This document shows, one piece after another, positions 28,413 through 36,905 of a DNA stretch of 64,000 nucleotides; position 1 is the stretch's first letter, and each line of letters opens with the position of its first letter. The notes under the pieces are model-generated. The model was given only the letters and a program-made list of their open reading frames with translations. It had not been told where the DNA came from and did not search any database. Position numbers and translations under genes: made by a program. This DNA is from Hoeflea_A sp965204935 (GTDB taxonomy: Bacteria; Pseudomonadota; Alphaproteobacteria; Rhizobiales; Rhizobiaceae), in NCBI RefSeq assembly GCF_965204935.1, contig NZ_CBDBFO010000002.1. One strand, 5' to 3'.

Positions 28413-28587
28413 TTTGTTTCCTGTCGCGCCGCGCCAGCAGAAAGCGGCAGCGGGCGCTTATCTATTCTGCGTTGCGGAAACTGTAACAGTGCCGTCATGG
28501 TTCGCCAAACGATTTTTAAACGGCGTTGATTTTGGGTAAACTCGCCAACGCCCGGGCGCAACGGCGAAACATCCAGGGAGGATGGAC

Positions 28588-29724
28588 ATGGCAGGGGTTT
28601 TCATCAGCCACTCGTCGCGGGACAAGCCGGTTGTGTCGAAACTGGCGGTCGATCTGGCGCTGGAGGGCATTCCGGTCTGGTTCGACAGCTGGGAGATGGA
28701 GCTCGGCGATTCCCTTTACGACCGCATTTTCGAGGGCATCGACAACAGTACCTATCTCATACTGGTGCTTTCCGATCATTCGGTCGCGTCAAAATGGGTT
28801 CAAAAGGAACTGAAGGGCGCGCTCAACCGGGAGGACGCGCTGGAACGAAAGATCATCCTGCCGGTGCGGCTCGACGATTGCGAGATCCCGTCGATGATCG
28901 CCGACCGGATTTGCGCCGACATGAGTGACGGCTATCCGCAGTTTATCGACGGGCTGATCGGCCTTTTGAAAAGCAAGGGGCTGGACAAGGTCGGCAGCGA
29001 GACGGGCAAGTTTGTCGTGCCGATCAAGATCCGGCAAGGCCATCACATCAATGACGACATCCTTGACGACATTCTGGAGGATAACAGGGTCGGTCCCGAC
29101 AACCCGATTACGAGGCAATCCCTCGTCTTTGCCGACGATGCGCAGTATTACGAGCTGCGCCACAAATTCTTCGAGGCCATTGCCAGATTCGAGAACGATC
29201 CGAAGACGCCTCACGGCGCACTCGACCACATGGAACTGGTGCAGAAGCGATCGCGACAATTGGATGCTTCACTGGTCGATGGCGTTGTGGCCATCGCCAA
29301 CAATGCCGAGCGGTCGATCCGAAGCGAAGCCATCAGGTGGTTCATCAAGATCATCAGGACCGACCAGATCCTGTCGTTTCAGATCTATGCCGGAACGGAC
29401 GAGCTGTGCCCGCTGGGCGAACTGAAGAAACCGCCGATGATGAATCCGGACTTTTTCGAAGCGCTCTACGGCGACAGCGATTACGTGAAAATGGAAGTAT
29501 TCCCGGAATCAATGGAAAACTCTTTCTCGTTCCATGCGCCGCGAAGCCTGATTGAACTTGAAGACCCGGTTCCCGGACAGTACGTCCCGGCCTCGCTTTT
29601 TCTGGGATTGCGGGTCGAGGGACAGTTCATGATCCCGCAGATGGTAGCCCACCACTTCCAGTACCAGAAAGGCGGCTCGCCGCTGGAATGGAAATTCAGG
29701 GGTTGGAAGATCGGCTTCTCCTAG
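28588..29724 (+). CDS. TIR-domain protein with unknown C-terminal domain
   Basis: 378 residues. Residues 1-125 form a TIR domain: VFISHSSRDKP, IPVWFDSWEMELGDSL, and SKWVQKEL, where Glu74 is at the position of the catalytic Glu of TIR NADases. Residues about 140-378 form a second domain of mixed alpha/beta character with no family recognised. AGGGAGG lies 6 bases before ATG 28588; an ATG at 28582 is too close to it. It is a stand-alone gene divergent from ppx. Single-gene TIR proteins act in phage defence or as effectors, but neither role is shown here. Confidence 0.85.
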   Translation: MAGVFISHSSRDKPVVSKLAVDLALEGIPVWFDSWEMELGDSLYDRIFEGIDNSTYLILVLSDHSVASKWVQKELKGALNREDALERKIILPVRLDDCEIPSMIADRICADMSDGYPQFIDGLIGLLKSKGLDKVGSETGKFVVPIKIRQGHHINDDILDDILEDNRVGPDNPITRQSLVFADDAQYYELRHKFFEAIARFENDPKTPHGALDHMELVQKRSRQLDASLVDGVVAIANNAERSIRSEAIRWFIKIIRTDQILSFQIYAGTDELCPLGELKKPPMMNPDFFEALYGDSDYVKMEVFPESMENSFSFHAPRSLIELEDPVPGQYVPASLFLGLRVEGQFMIPQMVAHHFQYQKGGSPLEWKFRGWKIGFS

Positions 29725-29845
29725 TGACCGCGCCGGCCCGGAGGCCTGACCGGCCAACGGTGCGCGGCGCGGAAATAAATTTTGCGCCGCCATTTACATG
29801 GCGCTATAATCCTGTCTATAACGCCGCCGCGCCGACGGCGCCTGC

Positions 29846-29919
29846 TGGGGAATAGGTTAACGGTAGACCCGCGGACTCTGACTCCGTTAGTCCTGGTTCG
29901 AATCCAGGTTCCCCAGCCA
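29846..29919 (+). tRNA. tRNA-Gln (anticodon CUG)
   Basis: 74 bases including an encoded CCA. Acceptor TGGGGAA (29846-29852) pairs with TTCCCCA (29909-29915), discriminator G, then CCA. The anticodon stem is GCGGA/TCCGT around the loop CTCTGAC, giving anticodon CTG. The T arm has GGTTCGAATCC. All arms can form. Confidence 0.95.
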
Positions 29920-30118
29920 AACTGTTCAACACGTTAGCAGATCTTGTAAGGCCATTGGCGTCGTTCTTCCGAGCCTTGATTGCCGACGCGCGGCATTGCG
30001 AACACATGCGGATCATCAAAAGTGTCCATGCGGCCGCGCAATGGGCCGGTCACGCTTGATCAAAGTTCAGGATCGGCAAGCCAGAAGAGAAGGCTCCGGC
30101 GGTCGATAGCCAATGTTC

Positions 30119-30889
30119 CTAGCGTAGTGACAGCGGGACCGCGAAGCCAATCGTTGCGTAAAATCCGTCTTCGACACCAGGCTCCAGTTCGTGCTGGTAT
30201 CCGGCGGAGACCACCATGTTCACCGAGTCGGTTACAGAAATGTCACCGACGAACCCCCCGAAACGGAGTGTCTCCTGGCTGGTGCTCTCATCGAAAAAAG
30301 TGAACTCCGGACCGAACCTCAGGCTCGGCGTCTTGTAGCCGGCCTTGGCGTGGATGTATTTCTGGTCGAAAGCAGTCGAATAGGCGCCGTAGCTCTGGAC
30401 GTAAAACGCATCGACCATTTTCGTCTCAAAACCATACTGTGCGATGGCCCCCACCTTGCCACCGTCGGTCACGCCACCGGGTGGCGTCTCATCATTGTTG
30501 ACGTAGTTCACACCGCCGGCCACCGTGATGTAGTAGCCAGGCGCGTGCCATTGATACCCCACCAAGGCCGAGCCGTAGAACGAATTCGTATCGGAATTTA
30601 CATCCTCTGTTCGAGATCCGCCGATGTTGCCGGTCACGGTCCAACCCGAGACTCCGATGTCCCCGTTCAGCGCGGTGACGAAACCCGCACCCGCGCCGTA
30701 TCCGTTGTTGTCATCGCTTTTGTGCGCGAAATCGGCGCCCCAATAGATAACCGTGTCATAGACCGGGCTTTCGGTAGCTTCCACAACTGTCGTCGCGTCG
30801 GCAGCCAGTGCCGCCGCCGGCAGCAAAAAGGCCAAAACGCCCGCCTGATGCATGATGGTGCGCATGATGGTTTCTGAAAATTCGCTCAC
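30119..30889 (-). CDS. BcsS-like outer-membrane beta-barrel protein
   Basis: 256 residues: signal peptide with cleavage near AALAADA, then alternating amphipathic strands and a C-terminus FAVPLSLR. Segments such as VIYWGADFAH, GYGAGAGFVTALNGD, LVGYQW and GAYSTAFDQKYIHAKAGYK resemble the rhizobial cellulose-biosynthesis protein BcsS. GTG at 30889 is chosen because AGGAGAAGGG lies upstream; ATG 30865 lacks a site. No cellulose synthase is in the window. It is probably an outer-membrane partner of a polysaccharide system with the upstream genes. Confidence 0.6.
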   Translation of the reverse strand: MSEFSETIMRTIMHQAGVLAFLLPAAALAADATTVVEATESPVYDTVIYWGADFAHKSDDNNGYGAGAGFVTALNGDIGVSGWTVTGNIGGSRTEDVNSDTNSFYGSALVGYQWHAPGYYITVAGGVNYVNNDETPPGGVTDGGKVGAIAQYGFETKMVDAFYVQSYGAYSTAFDQKYIHAKAGYKTPSLRFGPEFTFFDESTSQETLRFGGFVGDISVTDSVNMVVSAGYQHELEPGVEDGFYATIGFAVPLSLR

Positions 30890-30927
30890 GTTTCCCTTCT
30901 CCTCTCATCAAACCGTGTCATGCACGA

Positions 30928-31947
30928 TCATGAGTTGCTGGGAGTGTCCGGCAGGTCCAGGAGCTCGGGACTTGGTGCCGGCAATTTTGGCTCACCGGCC
31001 GGTGTGGCACCGACGGGATCAGCGGTGTCTGCCGATGCGGTTTCGTCAAAACCCGGAGCACCCGGCAGTAAACCCGATTCAATCAACCCGTCGGTTTTTC
31101 CAAAATACAGCCTTAAGCCACCGACAGCCCGATAGTGATTGCGCAGGCCATAGGAGTTCTCGCCAAGTGTGGTGAGCCCGACAAGCGCGGCAACCCCCGA
31201 CGTCAGAGACCGGTCATCTTCAACGAGGGCAGGCACACTGGCGCTTGCGGCGGAGATCGTCCCGATACCGATAAGCGCTGCTATGCCTGATATTCGAGCA
31301 AGCAATCCGGTCAGGCCGGAGGGTTGATCTTGGGGCGCAGGGTGGCCTCCATCAACAGGTGTATAGCGGCCCGCTGGTATCTCAGTGTTCACATATACCG
31401 ATCTGATTGCTTTCTTCAGATCGGCTGTCGCCCGATCCCTGATCAGTGAACTGACCTGGTCGTTCAGGATGTCCAGGCGGTCATCTTCTGCTGTGCCGGT
31501 TTCGGACCGGGTAACGAGAACAACAAGGGCCGAGGTCTCTGACCGCCACAGAATGCGATCAGCAGAAGAGCCCAGCTCGGCGCGAATTTCCCGCACAAGC
31601 TCAAGCAGTTTAGCGGCCCTGGTGAATGCCCCTGTCGGGTCAGACACGATGTGGTCGTGCCGGAAACTCTTCGCAAAGCTCTCAAGGCTGTCGGGACAAT
31701 GCAGTTCTTTGCTGGAGTGGAACCGGAACCGGACTTGATAGTCGCGGAAATCGGCAGCGAAAACGCTCTCAATGAAATCCTGATGTCCGCCATTCAGAGC
31801 GCCTTCAGCCGCGTGAATGGTCACGACCCCGGTTTCAGTTGCCGCGGAACTCATATCTATCCCCGCCAGGAAATACAGCCCGCAACGCTCGTCACCCAGA
31901 GCTTCCGACAAGTGGCAAAAATCCACGATGCTCTCCTTTGAAGCCAT
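30928..31947 (-). CDS. Hypothetical protein with a late hydrophobic segment
   Basis: About 339 residues. The N-terminal ~210 residues are soluble, mixed alpha/beta, with no signal peptide. A hydrophobic stretch (GLLARISGIAALIGIGTISAASAS) at about 225-250 could span the membrane. The tail is rich in Pro and acidic residues. It lies between the glycosyltransferase and the BcsS-like gene on the same strand, 38 bases before the latter. No family recognised. The start may be ATG 31947. Confidence 0.55.
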   Translation of the reverse strand: MASKESIVDFCHLSEALGDERCGLYFLAGIDMSSAATETGVVTIHAAEGALNGGHQDFIESVFAADFRDYQVRFRFHSSKELHCPDSLESFAKSFRHDHIVSDPTGAFTRAAKLLELVREIRAELGSSADRILWRSETSALVVLVTRSETGTAEDDRLDILNDQVSSLIRDRATADLKKAIRSVYVNTEIPAGRYTPVDGGHPAPQDQPSGLTGLLARISGIAALIGIGTISAASASVPALVEDDRSLTSGVAALVGLTTLGENSYGLRNHYRAVGGLRLYFGKTDGLIESGLLPGAPGFDETASADTADPVGATPAGEPKLPAPSPELLDLPDTPSNS

Positions 31948-32056
31948 GCCCAATCATCGTTGCTTCAGATAGGAGACCAATTTCCGCAGCGCCGCATTAC
32001 CCAATTGGGTGAGTTGTCGGGATTTGTTGCCGGCTGGGGCAAATTAGTTGTTTATT

Positions 32057-33169
32057 TCAAGGGCCGGAGGCGTGTGAACGAAGGTAGACTTCCCGGCGGA
32101 TCGCGTTTCGCGGCTCCATGGTGCGACGCATTACACCTTCCCAAAAGGGCCACCAGTCTCTCGTTTTGATCTCCCACGACCAGTCAAGTGCCCGTTTTCT
32201 GTTTTGTCTGGAGATTTGGCGGCAAAGCTGTTTGTCGTCGAGCAGTTCGGCGACGGCATCGGCAAAATTCTTGGCCGTTGGCTCTTCGATGATGAACCGC
32301 TTCTGCAGGTCTCCGAAAACCTCGGGAACAATTCCTACGTTGGAAGACACGACTGGTATGCCGCAGGCCATGGCTTCCAACACCGGGTTGGGTGTTCCTT
32401 CCATGGACGACGTGCATACGAAAACGTCAAGCTGCCTGTAAAAGTCAGGCATGTCCTCAAAACGAATGCGATTGATCTGCGGGTCCGCGATTTTTGCGTC
32501 CGCTGCAATCCCGCGTGCGCTCAGTTCGTTCATCATCGGCTGGAAGAGCCGGTGGTACCCCTTTACGTCCGAACACTGGCTCTGCTTGCCCCATGCACTG
32601 TTGCCCACCCATCCGACTGTGGCCCGATCATTTGTCTGAACGGACTCACCCGGCTGAAAATGCGCAACATCGACACCGTCGGAAATGACGCGGTCAGGAG
32701 CCGGTATGTCCGGCTCGGCAGAATAGATCGATTGCAGCCTGGCAGATGAAACCGTGTAGCCGTCAACCATCGCGAAACTTGAGCGGCGATTGTTTATGTC
32801 AGCGCTGCTGCTGAACAGGTGATCGTAGATGGAGGTCGTGAATGCGCAGCTGTTGATAGCACGGACAGCGGTTTCATATTCAAGACCCATTTGTCTGGCG
32901 GCCTTGTCGATGGTTTGCGGATGCAGCAGATAGAACAGGTCTTCACGCCAGAAGACGTGGCAAAGATCGATGCGTTTGAGAAACAGGGCCTCGAAAATCC
33001 GACTCTCATTGCCGATCACGTCCCGCATGTAGAGCTTCGAGATCCTGTTGGGACCTGCGAACCGAGCGATATTGGTGGCGATATTGTCAAATGCCCAGGA
33101 GGGTTGATCCGGGCAAAGAAGGACGTGTATCGGCGGATTTGCGTGGTCCTGTTCCCCATTCAGTAACAT
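32057..33169 (-). CDS. GT4-type glycosyltransferase
   Basis: 370 residues, GT-B fold. The C-terminal half has the GT4 donor-site signature (LDVFVCTSSMEGTPNPVLEAMACGIPVV) with the E-x7-E pattern, and GWVGNSAWG near the domain hinge. The N-terminal acceptor domain is divergent. ATG 33169 starts a native-looking N-terminus. It transfers a sugar from a nucleotide sugar in the cytoplasm; donor and acceptor are unknown. It is divergent from the DUF2194-like gene, and both are probably part of a surface polysaccharide locus. Confidence 0.82.
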   Translation of the reverse strand: MLLNGEQDHANPPIHVLLCPDQPSWAFDNIATNIARFAGPNRISKLYMRDVIGNESRIFEALFLKRIDLCHVFWREDLFYLLHPQTIDKAARQMGLEYETAVRAINSCAFTTSIYDHLFSSSADINNRRSSFAMVDGYTVSSARLQSIYSAEPDIPAPDRVISDGVDVAHFQPGESVQTNDRATVGWVGNSAWGKQSQCSDVKGYHRLFQPMMNELSARGIAADAKIADPQINRIRFEDMPDFYRQLDVFVCTSSMEGTPNPVLEAMACGIPVVSSNVGIVPEVFGDLQKRFIIEEPTAKNFADAVAELLDDKQLCRQISRQNRKRALDWSWEIKTRDWWPFWEGVMRRTMEPRNAIRREVYLRSHASGP

Positions 33170-33282
33170 GCTGTTTCGCGCAACCCCTCGACTCAAAACA
33201 CGCAAATCGGCATCATGCCTTCTTCAATCGCGACGAATCAAGTCCGGTTGAAATTTGCCGGCAAATTCGAGAAAAACGCGAA

Positions 33283-33732
33283 ATGCAGCTTTGGCCTTTC
33301 CGCAGAACGCGCTCCTCCAGCGGCCCTGCGCCCGCTTTGGCAACCACAACCAGCCGCTCGCAGGAATTGCTCATTATCTGCCATGGCGGAGATCCCTCAC
33401 AGGCCATCCTCGAGAACATCTGCAGAGCCTTGGATTTCGCCAAGATACGGTTTTCGATATTGGACCTTCAGCGGCGGTCCGCGTGGCCTGCGCTCGACAG
33501 TTTCAGCTCCATCATCTTGTGCACCGAGCTGATCGGGGAACTGGGGCCGGAAAAGACGCTGGAACTGACCGCATTCGTTCGTTCCGGTGGCGGAATGGTC
33601 GTTGCGCACAGATGCTGGAATACACAGTTTTCGGAGTTGTTCGGGCTGGGAGCGAACGCGACAGAACCGTCAATGCACGTTACCACGGGACTCTCATTTG
33701 AAGCGGACGTTTTTGCCGGTTCCGTCGGACTC
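33283..33732 (+). pseudogene. DUF2194-like protein, 5' fragment (interrupted by IS66 element)
   Basis: First 150 codons of a gene broken by the IS66-family element. The coding frame runs into the left end of the element and stops inside it. Joining base 33732 to base 36906 (removing the element and one target copy) gives a continuous frame of 602 codons. The N-terminal region (LLIICHGGDPS, SIILCTELIGELG, VRSGGGMVVAHR) looks like a glutamine-amidotransferase-like alpha/beta domain. The start is uncertain; no good ribosome site precedes ATG 33283. Confidence 0.75.
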
Positions 33733-33747
33733 GTAACTGCTCACCCC
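33725..33747. repeat. Target duplication and left terminal inverted repeat of IS66 element
   Basis: TCGGACTC (33725-33732) is repeated exactly at 36898-36905, an 8-bp target duplication as expected for IS66. GTAACTGCTCACCCC (33733-33747) is the left end; its perfect inverse lies at 36883-36897. The GTAA terminus is typical of IS66. Confidence 0.95.
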
Positions 33748-33748
33748 G

Positions 33749-34416
33749 TCACGCGTCTTGAGCATAGTGTGATTTGACCATATTGGCGGCATTTCCGGCC
33801 AGCGCGATCTGGATCGCGACAAGTGGATTATATCCGAGGGCACCCATGGAACTCAGGTAGCTTGATATCCGGCACCAGGCGTGTGCATAGCGGTCTGTCC
33901 GGAAGCAGCCCGAGACTTTGATTTTGACCTTTGCCATCCTGATTTTTTGCTCGCCCGCGTTATTGGTGAAGCTGACATCGGGTTCGCTCATGAAGCGAAG
34001 CACGGAGTCCTCGTGTTTCAACAGACGCTCATGCAGGTTGTGGGCATCCGACTTTGCGACCCGTCCGCGCTTACCTTCCGGTTTCGCAGGAACTTCGGGC
34101 ATTTCCCCGGCACCTTGCGTCAGAATGGTCCGATACCTTTTGCGTATCTTGCGACATTCGGCCTCGCTCAACACCCCGGTCTCGCTCTTGTTGACCTTAT
34201 GGCAGACCTCACGCAACACCTTCCTCATCAGGCGCGCCCAACGGTAATTGCTGGAGTCGACGACAAAGGTCAGTTCCCGAAGCAGATGCGACCCGCATAG
34301 CTGATGCTTGCACTGGCTGTATGCAAGGTAGGATGCCCAGCAATCATGGATCAACACCCCGGTGTAGACCGGAATGATGCCGAATGCCTCTATCGCTTCC
34401 TTGCCGCGCCTGGGGT
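33749..34416 (-). pseudogene. tnpC: IS66 transposase TnpC, C-terminal part
   Basis: Encodes the C-terminal half of an IS66 transposase: GVLIHDCWASYLAYSQCKHQ with a catalytic Asp, then PDVSFTNNAGEQKIRMAKVK with the catalytic Glu region, and a DUF-like tail. The frame extends upstream in phase (RRGKEAIEAFGIIPVYTG) to the IS110 junction. Joined to 35804-36605 with one GGGGT it makes 490 codons in frame. Confidence 0.9.
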
Positions 34417-34431
34417 GCAGGAACTTGATAG

Positions 34432-34513
34432 TGTGGATACCCCGCCCGGAGGCATCGTAATGTGCCAGGTGCCGTTATACTGAACGTCACAAATCAAAGG
34501 GAGAGTATCCACA
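34432..34513. repeat. Inverted repeat flanking the IS110 transposase leader
   Basis: TGTGGATAC (34432-34440) is inverted as GTATCCACA (34505-34513), the second copy touching the transposase ATG. The left copy also continues as GGATACCCCG (34435-34444), the inverse of CGGGGTATCC at the right junction (35798-35807). It could be a subterminal repeat or a structure limiting translation of the transposase. Confidence 0.55.
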
Positions 34514-35538
34514 TGTCGGAAGTTAGCATCATCGGCGTTGATCTTGCAAAGCAGGTTTTTCAGGTCCACGGAGCCACAGCCGATGGCTCGGTTGGCTACC
34601 GCAAGAAGTTGAGCCGCGCCCAGTTCATGCCGTTTCTTGCACAGCAGCCCCGATGCATTGTCGCGATGGAGGCCTGCGCCACAGCTCACGATTGGGGCCG
34701 CGAGATCGGTAAGTTGGGCCATGAGGTGAAGCTGATTCCACCTCAGTACGTGAAACCTTTTGTCAAAAGGCAGAAAAACGACAGGGCAGACGCTGAGGCG
34801 ATCACTGAAGCTGCCTCCCGGCCGACCATGCGGTTCGTTGAGGTGAAATCCACCGAGCAGCAATCGCGCGGCATGCTGTTCCGATCACGGCAGATGTTTG
34901 TCAGGCAGCGCACGCAGACCATCAATGCGCTGCGCGGCCATCTCGCCGAATATGGCGTGATCGGGCCGAAGAGCAAGGCGGGGATCAAGAAGTTGAGAGC
35001 CGCGCTGGACGACGATACCAATGGGCTGCCCGCCCTCGTGCGTAACACGGCCCGGATGTATGCCGAGCACATCGATCTGCTGGCGACCAGGATTTTCGAT
35101 CTGACGAAGCAACTCAAGACGGAGGCGAAAGCATCCGGCACAGTGCGAAGGCTGACAACAATGCCGGGCGTCGGGTTGCAGACGGCACTGGCAATTGAGG
35201 CCTTTGCCCCGGACATGAATTGCTTCAAACGGGGGCGTGACTTCGCAGCCTGGCTGGGTCTCGTGCCGCTTCAGCGCTCGACAGGCGGTAAGGACCGGCT
35301 CGGGAAAGTTTCGAAGATGGGTCAGAAAGACATCCGAAGCCTGTTGATCATCGGGGCGATGTCAGTGATCAATGCGGCGACGCGGTTTGGGGTTCGCAAG
35401 GGAAGCTGGCTGGCCAGAATGCTGGATCGAAAACCGAAGCTTCTGGTCGCGATCACGCTGGCCAACAGGATGGCACGGGGTATCTGGGCCATGATATCGA
35501 AACAGGAGAATTATCGGAATCCGGAGGCGGTAGCGTAA
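34513..35538 (+). CDS. IS110-family transposase (DEDD recombinase, IS1111 group)
   Basis: 341 residues. N-terminal RuvC-like DEDD domain: IGVDLAKQVFQVHG (Asp), VAMEACATAH (Glu), KNDRADAEAI (Asp pair). C-terminal Transposase_20 domain: LTTMPGVGLQTALAIEAF and FAAWLGLVPLQRSTGGKDRLG, which contains the expected serine region. ATG 34513 follows GGGAGAG. The frame is complete with no damage, so it may be active. IS110 enzymes are guided by an RNA encoded in the element's noncoding end. Confidence 0.93.
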   Translation: MSEVSIIGVDLAKQVFQVHGATADGSVGYRKKLSRAQFMPFLAQQPRCIVAMEACATAHDWGREIGKLGHEVKLIPPQYVKPFVKRQKNDRADAEAITEAASRPTMRFVEVKSTEQQSRGMLFRSRQMFVRQRTQTINALRGHLAEYGVIGPKSKAGIKKLRAALDDDTNGLPALVRNTARMYAEHIDLLATRIFDLTKQLKTEAKASGTVRRLTTMPGVGLQTALAIEAFAPDMNCFKRGRDFAAWLGLVPLQRSTGGKDRLGKVSKMGQKDIRSLLIIGAMSVINAATRFGVRKGSWLARMLDRKPKLLVAITLANRMARGIWAMISKQENYRNPEAVA

Positions 35539-35803
35539 GCGCGGATCGCGCAACGCTTCGCGTCGGTGCCCGGGACGTGTGAAGAGGTCGACGAATAGCA
35601 TGGGAGATTGATCGGAAAGATCCGGAGCGGGAAAACCATGTTGACCCAAAAGGCAAAATAGCTCTGGAACTTGATTTGGACCCGGTTCGCGCATCACCAT
35701 ACCGGCCCGCGGCTGCACAAAAAGCCGCACTGTGAGGCCTGATAAATGACCGCATCCGATCACACGCTCACATCACCGTTCGAAAATCGCTTGACACCGG
35801 GGT
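35539..35803 (+). ncRNA. Candidate bridge/seek RNA region of the IS110 element
   Basis: IS1111-group elements encode the targeting RNA (bridge RNA/seekRNA) downstream of the transposase, and this 265-base noncoding right end is in that place. Visible hairpins include GCGGCT/AGCCGC (35709-35714 and 35723-35728) and a GATC-GGAAA-GATC stem around 35610. The guide loops were not resolved by eye, so exact RNA ends are unknown. Confidence 0.4.
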
Positions 35804-36605
35804 ATCCATAAATGAGGGTCAGGGAGTCATCGGTCAGCACATGCAGCCACTGGTTTTTGCTGTCGACCCTGAAACCGGTCTCATCGGCATGCAGGGCCGG
35901 GCGGGTCAGAAGATGTGCGGCGGCAGCCGTTTCCCAGGGTTCAAGCGCCTCGTGCAGTCGCTGGATGTAGCCCAGGCAGGTGGCCTGCGACATCCTGACG
36001 CCAGAGATGGCCCGCACCAGTTCGACGGCGCGGCGCAAAGACAGCATCTGGGCAATCAGCAGGTTGATCACGAAGGCCTGAAAGCCAACGCCATATTGCA
36101 AAGGCCCCGGCATGTTTTCAGGGAAACGCCCCTTGGTTCGGGTGCGGCATTTGGGGCAGTCCCTGGTTTCTGCGACGACCTTTTTCTCGACAACCTCGAA
36201 CATGATATCGAGATGGATGCGTTCCTCGCGCGCCGAGGGTTCGACGTCTGAGAGATCAGCCCCGCAACTGTCACAAACCTGGACGGTGGAGGTTTCCCCG
36301 ACGGTGACCTTGCGAAGGTTTTCGCCCGTCATCCAGTTCGGCGCCACACCCTTGCCGGAAGCCTTTTTGCTCCGTTTCCCGGTGTTGTCCTTATCCGTCT
36401 GCGACGGCGCAATACTGGAGTTCTTGCCGGTCTTCCTGGTCGTCTTTTCCAGAAAGATGGCGATCAGGATGCCCAGCAAGCTGCACAACACGCCAATAAC
36501 CGCATCGACGTCATCTGAAATCCTGCCCGCTTTGCGCAGCGCGGCAATGCGCGCCCTGGCAGCATCGAACTCTTCACGCAGGGAAGTGCCATTCACGCTT
36601 GCCAT
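35804..36605 (-). pseudogene. tnpC: IS66 transposase TnpC, N-terminal part
   Basis: N-terminal 267 codons of the IS66 transposase. A helical start is followed by a disordered basic linker, then a zinc-binding segment (VCDSCGADL, RDCPKCRTR), and the start of the DDE domain (RPALHADETGFRVDSKNQWLHV with catalytic Asp). The frame passes into the IS110 right end and stops there (35760). It is in phase with 33749-34416 once the IS110 element is removed. Confidence 0.9.
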
Positions 36606-36882
36606 CAGTCCGCCCGCGATGCCATGGACATCAGGCCATGCGGTGGCCGCATCGCCTTTTCAGGCTTCCAAATGCAGCGAGTAGCCTTGACTGAAAGACC
36701 ACCCCAATGCGGCTTTTCCCAAATCAATCGAACACGTGTCATAACCCGATAGAATCACGAAAATCGCAATGAGGGGATCGTTAATAGCCGATTCAAATCG
36801 TCGCACCACTCCGAGGCCAAAAAGGCATCTCGATTGAGCTAGTGGGTCTGAAACCGCCGTTGAATCTCGGGGACTTAAAGTG

Positions 36883-36905
36883 GGGGTGAGCAGTTACTCG
36901 GACTC
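36883..36905. repeat. Right terminal inverted repeat and target duplication of IS66 element
   Basis: GGGGTGAGCAGTTAC (36883-36897) is the exact inverse of the left end. TCGGACTC (36898-36905) is the second copy of the target duplication. Between this end and tnpC (36606-36882) there is no gene, only the transposase leader region. Confidence 0.95.

Larger units (their letters stand above)
34417..35803 (+). mobile_element. IS110-family (IS1111-like) insertion inside the IS66 transposase
   Basis: Boundaries come from reconstructing the interrupted tnpC: GGGGT occurs at both junctions (34412-34416 and 35799-35803). Removing one copy plus everything between restores GYPRRGK in frame. Length about 1387 bases, normal for the family. 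The noncoding part is short before the transposase (about 95 bases) and long after it (265 bases), the arrangement of the IS1111 group. Ends are set to within a few bases only. Confidence 0.82.
33733..36897 (-). mobile_element. IS66-family insertion sequence (tnpC-only, ISBst12-like), interrupted
   Basis: Ends are defined by 15-bp perfect terminal inverted repeats and an exact 8-bp target duplication. It carries only a TnpC-type transposase, with no tnpA/tnpB, as in the ISBst12 subgroup. The transposase is split by an IS110/IS1111-family element of about 1387 bases, so the IS66 part alone is about 1778 bases. Since its own transposase is broken it cannot move unaided. The perfect repeats suggest recent insertion into the DUF2194-like gene. 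Confidence 0.93.
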
